This document shows, one piece after another, positions 7,635 through 15,121 of a stretch of DNA of 15,256 nt (position 1 is its first letter; every line of letters begins with the position of its first letter). The translations under genes were made by a program, and so were the position numbers. The notes under the pieces are model-generated. The model had not been told where the DNA came from. It worked only from the letters and a program-made list of their open reading frames with translations, and ran no database searches. Source of the stretch: JBCDCE01 sp039182515 (GTDB lineage: Bacteria; Pseudomonadota; Alphaproteobacteria; Rhodobacterales; Rhodobacteraceae); NCBI GenBank assembly GCA_039182515.1, contig JBCDCE010000076.1, forward strand, positions 1 through 15,256, written 5' to 3'.

Positions 7635-8468
7635 TTATTGGTGCTGGGGGCGCGTTTCGGCCTTGTCGGAAAGTGGCCAATAGAAATCTGGTGCAAGCCC
7701 CGCTTCAGCGCGTTTCTCTTCGTTAAAAGGCGCTTTGAGCGAAGAGTGGAAATACCGCTGTACGAGATTGTGGAACGTCTCTTTTGGATCGAGATTGTGC
7801 CGACCGCACAAAAAGTGAAACCATTTGGAGCCGTAAGCCACATGGTGGACTTCTTCCGAATAAATGACTTCCAGCGCTTCAATAGCCTGTGCGTCACCCG
7901 CTTTTTGAAAGTGGGCGATCATACCTGGTGTAACATCTAGCCCGCGCGCTTCGAGCACCATCGGCACAACCGCCAAGCGCCCCATGAGGTCTTCTGCAGT
8001 GTCCTCAGCTGCCTTCCACATCCCGGCATGTGCTGCGAGATCCCCGTAGCGCATGCCTTGTGCTTCCAAGCAATCACAAATCAGGTTGAAGTGTTTGCTC
8101 TCTTCATCAGCCGATTTCACCCAGTCGTCGTAGAACCCAATGGGCAATTCTACCCTGCCGCCAAAGCGCGCAATTATGTCCCAATGCAAATCAACGGCGT
8201 TAAGCTCGATATGAGCCACAGCATGCAACATGGCTTGCCGCCCCGCTGGCGAGCCCGGACGCCTGCGCGGTACATCCCGCGGGTGCAAAAGCTCAGGTTT
8301 GTCAGGGCGGCCAGGCTGCATTGGTGGCAAAGAGGTTCCAATATTGGGGATTTCACCCGCTCGACGCGCCGTGAACCAAGTCTCAGCGTGTTTTCTGGAC
8401 AATGCTGTTTTTTCTCGGCCGTCTCGCGTGTTTAAGATCTGTGTTGCCATTTCCGTCAAAGGTATCAT
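7635..8468 (-). CDS. DUF455 ferritin-like protein, probable diiron
   Basis: Uncharacterised protein of the DUF455 (PF04305) ferritin-like family, 277 aa. The core four-helix bundle carries the full pattern of carboxylate and histidine ligands expected for a diiron site. These are E88 (AHIELNAVDLHWD), E123 and H126 (EESKH, an EXXH motif), E173 (VPMVLEARGLDV), and E206 and H209 (EEVHHVAYG, a second EXXH). No signal peptide or membrane segment is visible, so it is probably cytoplasmic. The reaction is unknown; the family could be an oxygenase or oxidase, or could handle iron or peroxide. The ATG at 8466-8468 (reverse) has GAGG 5 nt upstream. Met7 is an alternative start. The gene lies 85 bp downstream of bcp on the same strand. 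Confidence 0.9.
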   Translation of the reverse strand: MIPLTEMATQILNTRDGREKTALSRKHAETWFTARRAGEIPNIGTSLPPMQPGRPDKPELLHPRDVPRRRPGSPAGRQAMLHAVAHIELNAVDLHWDIIARFGGRVELPIGFYDDWVKSADEESKHFNLICDCLEAQGMRYGDLAAHAGMWKAAEDTAEDLMGRLAVVPMVLEARGLDVTPGMIAHFQKAGDAQAIEALEVIYSEEVHHVAYGSKWFHFLCGRHNLDPKETFHNLVQRYFHSSLKAPFNEEKRAEAGLAPDFYWPLSDKAETRPQHQ

Positions 8469-8499
8469 TCAGGCCTCGTTTTCAGGGAAAGGTCAGTCA

Positions 8500-8529
8500 G
8501 CGGTTTTGGGAGACAAGCCCCCAAAACGC
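8500..8529 (-). terminator. Hairpin between bcp and the DUF455 gene
   Basis: Arms 8500-8510 (GCGGTTTTGGG) and 8520-8529 (CCCAAAACGC) pair over 10 bp with one bulged G. The hairpin starts 24 bp after the bcp stop. No T run follows on the - strand (CTGACTGACC). It is either a tail-less terminator, an RNA-processing or stabilising structure, or an attenuating hairpin between two cotranscribed genes. Confidence 0.45.
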
Positions 8530-8553
8530 TTAGTGCCATGTGGTGCGGGGCCG

Positions 8554-9018
8554 TCAAGCCGCTGTTTTAAGCGCTTCCAAAACCGCGTCGATGTGGCCGG
8601 GAACTTTTACTTTGGTCCAGATCTGCGCGATTTTGCCATTTGGATTTATCAGATATGTGGTGCGTTCAATGCCCATGTAGGTTTTGCCGTACATGCTCTT
8701 TTCTTTCCAAACACCATAGCGCTCACAAACGTCACTTTCTTCATCGCTCAAAAGGCCGATGCCGAGGTTGTGTTTGGCGCGGAATTTTCCGTGTTTGGCG
8801 ACCGAGTCTTTTGAAACGCCCAAAACGACGGCACCCGCTGCCTCGAAGGCTGCTGTGCTTTCGGTGAAGCCAATGGCCTGTTTTGTGCAGCCCGAGGTGT
8901 CGTCGCGTGGGTAGAAATACAGAACCACCCACTTTCCATTGAGGTCGCTGAGTGAAACAGGGTCGCCTCCATCTTGGGGAAGCGTGAAAGCGGGCGCGGT
9001 GTCACCGATTTGAAGCAT
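8554..9018 (-). CDS. bcp: Peroxiredoxin Bcp / PrxQ (thioredoxin-dependent thiol peroxidase)
   Basis: Cytoplasmic peroxiredoxin that reduces hydrogen peroxide and alkyl hydroperoxides (154 aa, the normal length). The thioredoxin fold is clear: an LQIGDTAPAFTLPQDGG start, VVLYFYPRDDTSGCT with the peroxidatic C44, FVGVS-like VVLGVSKDS at 64-72, and ERTTYLINPNGKI near the end. The usual resolving cysteine five residues after the peroxidatic one (CTxxAC) is replaced by Ile49. The only other cysteine is C98 in SDVCERYGVW. The ATG at 9016-9018 (reverse) fits the conserved family N-terminus and has AAGGA about 10 nt upstream. The frame stays open further upstream, but that extension overlaps the divergent gene and has no family similarity. 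It may be cotranscribed with the DUF455 gene. Confidence 0.95.
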   Translation of the reverse strand: MLQIGDTAPAFTLPQDGGDPVSLSDLNGKWVVLYFYPRDDTSGCTKQAIGFTESTAAFEAAGAVVLGVSKDSVAKHGKFRAKHNLGIGLLSDEESDVCERYGVWKEKSMYGKTYMGIERTTYLINPNGKIAQIWTKVKVPGHIDAVLEALKTAA

Positions 9019-9102
9019 GAGGTATGGGTCCTTTAGTAAGAATTGGTTTGCGTCGCGACGCACCCCTTTTGTTTTAGGCGTGAGCTTGCGAGAATAAAGG
9101 TC
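9019..9102. promoter_or_regulatory. Divergent intergenic region with a perfect 14-bp palindrome
   Basis: This 84-bp gap must carry the promoters for bcp (-) and the AsmA-like gene (+). It contains TGCGTCGCGACGCA at 9049-9062, a perfect inverted repeat with no spacer. Its central position between two divergent starts suits an operator for a dimeric regulator. I do not recognise the motif and cannot name a factor. No convincing -35/-10 pair stands out on either strand. Confidence 0.45.
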
Positions 9103-12100
9103 ATGAGCAGCCAGCCCGACACAGATGGGCCCAAAAGTTTCGCGGCAAGTGCCCAAAGCGAGGCAGAGGTCTTCAACCCCGACGCGGCAGCTGCCACGCT
9201 CGGAGCAAGACCTGCGCCCACAGTTGAGACGCCAGCCCCCCCTCAAAGACCAAAAGGAACACGCCGCAAGAAAGCTGTGAAAACGAGTTTCTGGGCTTTG
9301 CGTCACACTTTTGCGCTCGTGACACTCTTCGGGCTTGGGATTTTGGTGGCGATTGTGCTGAGTATGGGGCGGCCTATTGCCGCTCCAAATTGGATGCGGG
9401 CAGAGCTCAATGCACAGATTGCCCAGTCTATTCCTGGGCACACTGCCTCAATTGATCGGCTTTATTTCGTTCTTCGTGAAAACCTTGGGCTAGAGGTTTT
9501 GGCCGCGGATATGCAGGTGCGTGACAGTGATGGGCTCGTGGTCGCCGACTTGTCGGATGTCTCAGTGGAAATCCATCGATCTGGCTTACTTAGTCGCCAA
9601 CTTGATCCCAAATCTGTCGAAATTTCCGGCCTTCAATTGGGTATACGCCGAAATCGCGATGGCCAATTCAACATCGCCCTTGGCCCTAGCGCGGATCTGA
9701 GCGAAAGCCTGGACTTGTCACAACTTTTAGCGAGTTTCGATCAAGCCTTCGAAAGCCCGGTTCTTGCTGGTTTGGAGCGCGTTGAAGGCGAAGCTTTGTC
9801 AATCCGCTATGAAGATTTGCAAACAGGGCGGGCGTACTTGGCGGACGGCGGGCGCTTTCGATTTAGCCAGACTGACAGCGATGCGCGCTTGCGAGCCGAT
9901 ATTGCTGTTTTAAGCGGGGCGGATACAGCAGCAAGCCTCGATCTCACAATTGATCTGCCCAAAGATGCTCCCGGAGCGGCGATTGGTTTAAAAGTGCAAA
10001 ACGTTCCAGCACGTGACCTTGCCGGGCAAACGGCCATATTGAGTTGGTTGTCGGTTCTTGATGCGCCGATTTCAGGCGCACTGCGGTTTTCGCTTTCGGA
10101 CGATGGCGGTCTCGGTCCGCTTTTTGGAACGCTTGAGATCGCCCAAGGGTCGGTCCGTCCTACGCAAACGACCCGGCCCATCCCATTTGATGCAGCGCGC
10201 ACCTATTTTGCCTATAATCCACGCACAGCTGCTTTGCAGTTTGACGAGGTTTTTATCGACAGTCCTGCGCTTTTTGCCCAGGGCACAGGCAAGGCTTACT
10301 TGGACGCCGATATCGGCGAAGCGCCGCAGGCTGTCTTAGGTCAATTTCAGCTTGAAGAACTTCGCGCCAAGCCAAGTATATTGGTCTCCACGGAGACAGA
10401 ATTTGATGTTGCAAGTGTCGATTTCCGCCTCAATCTTGCGCCGTTCTCGGTTGATATCGGTGAAGCCATTCTGCGTCCCCAAGGGGTTTCGGGCGGCAGC
10501 TCTACTTTGAAACTGTCGGGCCGTATTGATGCGGCGCAAGATGGCTGGCGCGTTGGCTTGAAAGGCGCTCATGATCGTATGGAAATTGAAGACGCCATGC
10601 GATTTTGGCCGGAGGCCTTTCGCCCAAACGTTCGCAAATGGTTTGCGAATAATCTGAAAGTTGGCCAGTTTTTTAACACGCAATCCGCTATCCGGTTCTA
10701 TCCAAACGAGCCACCACGTGTTTTGGTTTCTTCAGAATTTACAGCGACTAAGCTGCAGTTCTTGAAGTCGATGCCGCCGATCGAGGAGGGCTCAGGGTTT
10801 GTGAGCTTTGAAGGCAAAGGCCTGTCGGTGACAGTGACAGATGGGTTTGTTGAAGCGCCTTCGGGCGGGCGCACAGATATAGCTGGCAGTCATTTCGTGA
10901 TCCCGGATGCAACGGTGCCGCAAGCACCAGCTCAAGTGCATCTCGTAACAAAAGGCCCTGTGACAGCAGCTCTTTCGCTTTTGGATCAGCCTCCGTTGCG
11001 GGTGATGCAAAAGGCGAATTTAAGTGTTGAGACGTTTGACGGTACAGCAGAGCTTACTGGCGTTTTGCGGTTTCCGCTCAAAAAACGCGTTACGCCTGAT
11101 GAAGTAAAGTTCGATTTCGCCGGCGTGGTGAAAAACGTTGCAACGGATAAACTTATGCCAAGGCGGCGCCTTGAGGCTTTAGAACTCTCCATTAGAGCGG
11201 ATAACACAGGTGTTGAGCTCACGGGCCCGCTTGAACTCGACGGTGTGGCCGCACAAGCGACATGGCGACAGCCGATGGGCAAGAATAATAAAGGCGCAGG
11301 AAGTACCGTCACAGCCCAAGTTGCGCTCGATGCAGATGCATTCGAGACTTTTGGTGTGTCTTTGCCTCCAGGAAGTGTCAGCGGATCAACTCAAGCGGAC
11401 CTCACGGTGACTTTGCCCAAAGGGGCGCCGCCAAAGTTTGTGCTAAGCTCTGATCTCAGAGGTTTGCGAATGGCTTTAACAGATCTCAGTTGGTCCAAAT
11501 CTGCGCAACAAACAGGACGCTTGGAGGTCGAAGGGACAACCGGAGCTGTACCCGACATTTCACGATTATCTCTGCGCGCCAGTGGGTTAGAGGCCTCGGG
11601 GCGCGTTGCCTTGCGCTCAGGCGGTCAATTGGATGCTGCGCGCTTTGAGAATGTGAAACTGCGCGATTGGCTCGATGCGCGCGTCAGCATCGTAGGGCGT
11701 GGGGCCGGACGAGCGCCAGAGGTTGTGCTCCAGGGCGGTACGATTGATTTGCGCAAAACCACATTCGGGGGCGATGGGGGCACAGGCCAAGGCGGGCCTT
11801 TGGTGCTTAATCTTGATCGATTGATCGTCACCGAAGGCCTGGAGTTAACCAATTTGCGAGGTCAATTTAGCACGCAAGGGGCCTTTAACGGCGCTTTCAC
11901 CGCATTGGTTAATGGTAAGGCGCCGATCCAAGGCAGTTTGGCCCCCGGTGGGACGGGAACAGCCATACGTGTCATCGCGCAAGACGCAGGGTCTGTGCTG
12001 AGCGCGGCGGAAACGCTCAAGCAAGGGCGCGGCGGTACTCTTGAGTTGATCTTGCGGCCGGTTCAAGCCAAAGGCAGTTATGATGGGACGCTAAAAGTTG

Positions 12101-12528
12101 AAGATATTCGCGTGCAAGATGCTCCAGCTCTTGCGGGTCTTTTGAGTGCTGTCAGCGTCATCGGCTTGCTTGATCAGATGGCTGCAGGCGGGATTTTGTT
12201 TACCGACGTCGACGCCAACTTCAGAATTTCGCCAGATAGGCTAACGCTTTTGTCATCCTCTGCGACCGGGCCTGCAATTGGGGTTTCTATGGATGGGCAA
12301 TATACGCTTGGGTCTGGCGCTTTGGACATGCAGGGCGTTTTGTCGCCGATTTATGCGCTCAATGGCATTGGGCAAATTTTTACCCGGCGAGGCGAGGGGC
12401 TTATTGGCTTTAACTTCACAATTAAAGGAGATAAGAGCCAGCCGCGTGTAGGGGTGAACCCGTTTTCGCTCTTCACACCTGGTATGTTTCGGGAAATTTT
12501 CCGCAGGCCACCCCCAACCGTAGAATAA
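9103..12528 (+). CDS. AsmA/YhdP-like inner-membrane protein (DUF3971, AsmA-like C-terminus)
   Basis: A 1141-residue protein of the AsmA/YhdP/TamB group, thought to form long beta-grooves that carry phospholipid between inner and outer membranes. The N-terminal 60 residues are polar and Pro/Ala-rich and end in a basic cluster (RPKGTRRKKAVK, 49-60). One membrane helix follows at about 66-88, which leaves the rest in the periplasm. Most of the length is beta-rich and repetitive. The C-terminal AsmA-like domain (about 998-1120) contains ALAGLLSAVSVIGLLDQM, MQGVLSPIYALNGIGQIF and GEGLIGFNFTIKGD, all typical of this family in Rhodobacterales. I prefer ATG 9103, which gives MSSQPDTDG. An in-frame TTG at 9043 would add 20 unlikely residues and run through the palindrome. 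AAAGG at 9096-9100 is only 2 nt from the ATG, so the ribosome site is not ideal. queA follows after 19 bp. Confidence 0.9.
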   Translation: MSSQPDTDGPKSFAASAQSEAEVFNPDAAAATLGARPAPTVETPAPPQRPKGTRRKKAVKTSFWALRHTFALVTLFGLGILVAIVLSMGRPIAAPNWMRAELNAQIAQSIPGHTASIDRLYFVLRENLGLEVLAADMQVRDSDGLVVADLSDVSVEIHRSGLLSRQLDPKSVEISGLQLGIRRNRDGQFNIALGPSADLSESLDLSQLLASFDQAFESPVLAGLERVEGEALSIRYEDLQTGRAYLADGGRFRFSQTDSDARLRADIAVLSGADTAASLDLTIDLPKDAPGAAIGLKVQNVPARDLAGQTAILSWLSVLDAPISGALRFSLSDDGGLGPLFGTLEIAQGSVRPTQTTRPIPFDAARTYFAYNPRTAALQFDEVFIDSPALFAQGTGKAYLDADIGEAPQAVLGQFQLEELRAKPSILVSTETEFDVASVDFRLNLAPFSVDIGEAILRPQGVSGGSSTLKLSGRIDAAQDGWRVGLKGAHDRMEIEDAMRFWPEAFRPNVRKWFANNLKVGQFFNTQSAIRFYPNEPPRVLVSSEFTATKLQFLKSMPPIEEGSGFVSFEGKGLSVTVTDGFVEAPSGGRTDIAGSHFVIPDATVPQAPAQVHLVTKGPVTAALSLLDQPPLRVMQKANLSVETFDGTAELTGVLRFPLKKRVTPDEVKFDFAGVVKNVATDKLMPRRRLEALELSIRADNTGVELTGPLELDGVAAQATWRQPMGKNNKGAGSTVTAQVALDADAFETFGVSLPPGSVSGSTQADLTVTLPKGAPPKFVLSSDLRGLRMALTDLSWSKSAQQTGRLEVEGTTGAVPDISRLSLRASGLEASGRVALRSGGQLDAARFENVKLRDWLDARVSIVGRGAGRAPEVVLQGGTIDLRKTTFGGDGGTGQGGPLVLNLDRLIVTEGLELTNLRGQFSTQGAFNGAFTALVNGKAPIQGSLAPGGTGTAIRVIAQDAGSVLSAAETLKQGRGGTLELILRPVQAKGSYDGTLKVEDIRVQDAPALAGLLSAVSVIGLLDQMAAGGILFTDVDANFRISPDRLTLLSSSATGPAIGVSMDGQYTLGSGALDMQGVLSPIYALNGIGQIFTRRGEGLIGFNFTIKGDKSQPRVGVNPFSLFTPGMFREIFRRPPPTVE

Positions 12529-12547
12529 CGCAAAGTTTCGTCTGTCC

Positions 12548-13597
12548 ATGCGTCTGTCTGAATTCGATTTTGATTTACCCGAAGGGCTGATTGCAACGCG
12601 CCCTATGGTGCCGCGGCGTTCGGCCAAGCTCTTGCATGCGGAAAACGGGCAGGTTGTTGATCGCCTGGTGGAAGATCTACCAAACCTGTTGCGCCCTGGT
12701 GATCTGCTTGTTGTAAACAATACGAAGGTTTTGCCAGCACGGCTTTTTGGGTCGCGGGCGCGGTTGATCGGCAAAGAGACGGTCACAGCAGGAATTTCCG
12801 TAACGCTTTTGTCGCCGACGCCAGAGGGAGATTGGCGCGCTTTGCTGAAACCTCTCAAGAAGGTGGCTTTGGGAGAGGTAATTGCCTTTGGAAACGGGCT
12901 CGAGGCAGAGATGCGCGGCCGTGAAGACGGTCAGGCAGTCTTACGCTTCAACCTTCAGGGGGCGAGCTTCGATGAGGCTCTTGAGATCGTGGGGTCAATG
13001 CCTTTACCGCCCTATATCGAAGCGCTCAGACCAGCAGATGCCCAGGACAACACCGACTATCAGCCTATTTTTGCAAGGGAAAAAGGCGCAGTCGCGGCTC
13101 CAACGGCCTCTCTGCATTTTGACCTATTGCTCTTGGACGCGTTGAAATCTCGTGGTGTGGCGCGCACGGAGGTCACCTTACACGTCGGGGCAGGCACGTT
13201 TTTGCCCGTAAAAACTGACGATATCAGTGAGCATAAGATGCATGCCGAATGGGGGCGCGTTTCCGAAATTGCGGCAGATCAGATTGCGCGAACCAAAGCG
13301 TCAGGTGGGCGGGTGATCGCGGTTGGGACAACCGCCCTTCGACTTTTGGAAACCGCAGCCCGAGAAACGGGCGTCGTTCAACCGTGGGTCGGTGATACGG
13401 ACATTTTCATCACTCCAGGATTTGATTTTAGAGCGGTAGACGGCCTCATGACGAATTTCCACTTACCCAAGTCCACACTGATGATGCTGGTGTCGGCTCT
13501 TATGGGGCGTGCTGAAATCCTGGAGATTTACCGTCATGCAGTAGCGAAAAAGTACCGGTTTTTTTCCTACGGAGACGCGTCACTTCTCATTCCCTGA
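12548..13597 (+). CDS. queA: S-adenosylmethionine:tRNA ribosyltransferase-isomerase
   Basis: QueA transfers and isomerises the ribosyl group of SAM onto 7-aminomethyl-7-deazaguanine in tRNA to give epoxyqueuosine, late in queuosine synthesis. The protein is 349 aa, the usual length. Family blocks run end to end: MRLSEFDFDLPEGLIATRP at the start, GDLLVVNNTKVLPARLFG at 51-68, MPLPPYIEAL at 151-160, VAAPTASLHFD at 182-192, LHVGAGTFLPVK at 211-222, GTTALRLLETAA at 260-271, DIFITPGFDF at 285-294, and MTNFHLPKSTLMMLVSALMG at 301-320. No strong Shine-Dalgarno precedes the ATG (CGTCTGTCCATG). With 19 bp to the AsmA-like stop, it may rely on translational coupling. Partner genes such as tgt are not in the window. 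Confidence 0.98.
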   Translation: MRLSEFDFDLPEGLIATRPMVPRRSAKLLHAENGQVVDRLVEDLPNLLRPGDLLVVNNTKVLPARLFGSRARLIGKETVTAGISVTLLSPTPEGDWRALLKPLKKVALGEVIAFGNGLEAEMRGREDGQAVLRFNLQGASFDEALEIVGSMPLPPYIEALRPADAQDNTDYQPIFAREKGAVAAPTASLHFDLLLLDALKSRGVARTEVTLHVGAGTFLPVKTDDISEHKMHAEWGRVSEIAADQIARTKASGGRVIAVGTTALRLLETAARETGVVQPWVGDTDIFITPGFDFRAVDGLMTNFHLPKSTLMMLVSALMGRAEILEIYRHAVAKKYRFFSYGDASLLIP

Positions 13598-13690
13598 AAC
13601 GGGGCGATAGGCGGCTAAAGGAATAGAAACGACATGCGGTCGGTCGCGTGTAAATCGTCGCGGTGCGTGCGAATCCGCTAAGGCAGCGAT

Positions 13691-14992
13691 GTGGCCAATT
13701 ATCCTTTGGAGAGCGTGATGCTTCAGGTTTTAGGAACATCTTGGGCTTTGTTGCTGGGAATGGGACTTTTGCAGGTCGGAAACGGCTTACAAGGCACGCT
13801 TTTGGGTATCCGCGGTGGGTTAGAAGGCTTTTCGACCTTTGAGATGTCGGTCGTGATGTCGGCTTATTTCTTGGGGTTCTTGGGAGGATCGAGGCTCACA
13901 CCGGAGCTTATTCGCCGGGTAGGGCACGTGCGCGTCTTTGCGGCGCTCGCGTCTTTCATTTCAGCGGTATTGATCCTTTATCCCGCAATCCCAGACCCAT
14001 CGGCGTGGACAATCGGCCGTGTCATCATCGGCTTTTGTTTCTCTGGAGTGTACGTGACGGCTGAGAGCTGGCTCAACAACGCAGCAACAAATGACAACCG
14101 TGGCAAGGCCTTGTCGGTTTATATGGTTGTTCAGATGAGCGGAATTGTGGCCGCGCAGTTTTTGCTCACCACAGGGGCTGATCCAGCCGGCTTTTTGCTT
14201 TTTGTGATCCCGTCGGTTCTCGTTTCTATTTCGTTTGCACCCATTTTGTTGTCGATCAGCCCAACACCGGCTTTTGATACTGCAAAGCCCATGACCCTTC
14301 GCGAGCTCGTCAGCGCGTCTCCCTTGGGGTGCGTTGGCATGTTTCTTTTGGGTGGGGTCTTCGCTGCGCAGTTCGGGATGGCAGCGGTTTATGGCACAGA
14401 GCGAGGCTTAAGCGTGAGTGAAATCTCGATTTTTGTGGCGTCCTTTTATGTGGGAGCTGTCTTGTTGCAGTTTCCCATAGGCTGGGTGTCGGATCGCATG
14501 GATCGGCGTTTGTTAATCCTTCTGGCCGCCTTCGCAGGTGGGGTTGGGGCAACGATGGGCTTTATCCTCGATGCCCAGTTTGAGTTTTTGCTACTGTCTG
14601 CGTTTCTCGTTGGGGGCTTGAGCAACCCGCTATATGCTTTGCTCATTGCCTACACGAATGACTTTTTGGAGCATGAAGATATGGCCGCGGCCTCGGGTGG
14701 ACTCATTTTCATCAATGGCATCGGAGCCATTGCTGGGCCGCTTGTTGTGGGGTGGATGATGGGCGTTTTTGGGCCGGAAGGGTTCTTCCTTTTCATCGCG
14801 CTTTTGATGGGGGGGCTCGGGAGCTACGCTTGTGTACGGATGTTGATCCGTCCATCGACGACCTCTGTCGAGGACACCACATCTTACGCCCCGCTTACCG
14901 CTACAGCGTCGCCTGTGGCTGTTGAGGTGGCTCAAGAGGTCTATATCGAGACCGAATTGGAGGAAACCAGCGAAACAAACGCTGCCATTTAA
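13691..14992 (+). CDS. MFS transporter, YcaD-like
   Basis: Twelve-helix inner-membrane carrier of the major facilitator superfamily (433 aa). The closest family I recognise is YcaD-like MFS proteins of unknown substrate. Motif-A-like loops are at 66-82 (after TM2, GSRLTPELIRRVGHVRVF) and 264-276 (GWVSDRMDRRLLI, between TM8 and TM9). YVTAESWLNN at 121-130 with a following NRGK matches a conserved block of that family. A hydrophilic, acidic and Thr-rich tail covers about 389-433. The start is uncertain. GTG at 13691 has AAGG 7 nt upstream and gives an N-terminus of length similar to YcaD. ATG at 13718 has GGAG (13708-13711) at an ideal 6 nt and would remove nine residues. It lies 93 bp after queA; I see no terminator or tRNA in that gap. 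Confidence 0.92.
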   Translation: MANYPLESVMLQVLGTSWALLLGMGLLQVGNGLQGTLLGIRGGLEGFSTFEMSVVMSAYFLGFLGGSRLTPELIRRVGHVRVFAALASFISAVLILYPAIPDPSAWTIGRVIIGFCFSGVYVTAESWLNNAATNDNRGKALSVYMVVQMSGIVAAQFLLTTGADPAGFLLFVIPSVLVSISFAPILLSISPTPAFDTAKPMTLRELVSASPLGCVGMFLLGGVFAAQFGMAAVYGTERGLSVSEISIFVASFYVGAVLLQFPIGWVSDRMDRRLLILLAAFAGGVGATMGFILDAQFEFLLLSAFLVGGLSNPLYALLIAYTNDFLEHEDMAAASGGLIFINGIGAIAGPLVVGWMMGVFGPEGFFLFIALLMGGLGSYACVRMLIRPSTTSVEDTTSYAPLTATASPVAVEVAQEVYIETELEETSETNAAI

Positions 14993-15000
14993 GTCAAATT

Positions 15001-15027
15001 ATGCCGATTTCGCAGCACAGTCGGCAT
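15001..15027 (+). terminator. Hairpin after the MFS gene
   Basis: ATGCCGA (15001-15007) pairs with TCGGCAT (15021-15027) around a 13-nt loop. Two more pairs outside (one G-T) can extend the stem. It begins 8 bp after the MFS stop. Only TTC follows soon after, so it lacks a proper T tail and may be a weak terminator or an mRNA 3'-end structure. Confidence 0.45.
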
Positions 15028-15054
15028 GAATTCAAAACTGTTTGCGTTAACGCC

Positions 15055-15082
15055 TTGCACTGATTCGTAAGCGCCCTAACGT
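15055..15082 (+). promoter_or_regulatory. Possible promoter of the DUF924 gene
   Basis: TTGCAC (15055-15060) and TAACGT (15077-15082) are separated by 16 bp and could be a weak sigma-70-type -35/-10 pair, 39 bp before the start codon. A 10-bp palindrome GCGTTAACGC (15044-15053) lies directly upstream. A GATTC (GANTC, the CcrM methylation target) at 15062-15066 falls in the spacer. This is pattern reading only. Confidence 0.28.
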
Positions 15083-15121
15083 AGGGGTCGTGAGTGTTGT
15101 GTGTGCATGGAGGAAAGACGA

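Noticed and set aside
9019..9441. Upstream extension of bcp to 9441
   Set aside because: The added residues have no peroxiredoxin similarity, overlap the divergent AsmA-like gene antisense, and the conserved family N-terminus begins at 9018.
13610..13625. GGCTAAAGGAA resembling the 3' end of SAM-II riboswitches
   Set aside because: The required 5' half and pseudoknot partners are missing, and the match is too short.
13630..13685. tRNA-like or riboswitch-like stretch (GGTGCGTGCGAATCCGC) between queA and the MFS gene
   Set aside because: It recalls a T-loop or a B12 P5 loop, but no acceptor stem, D arm or anticodon arm can be folded. The GGGAA and ACTGT blocks of a cobalamin element are absent too.
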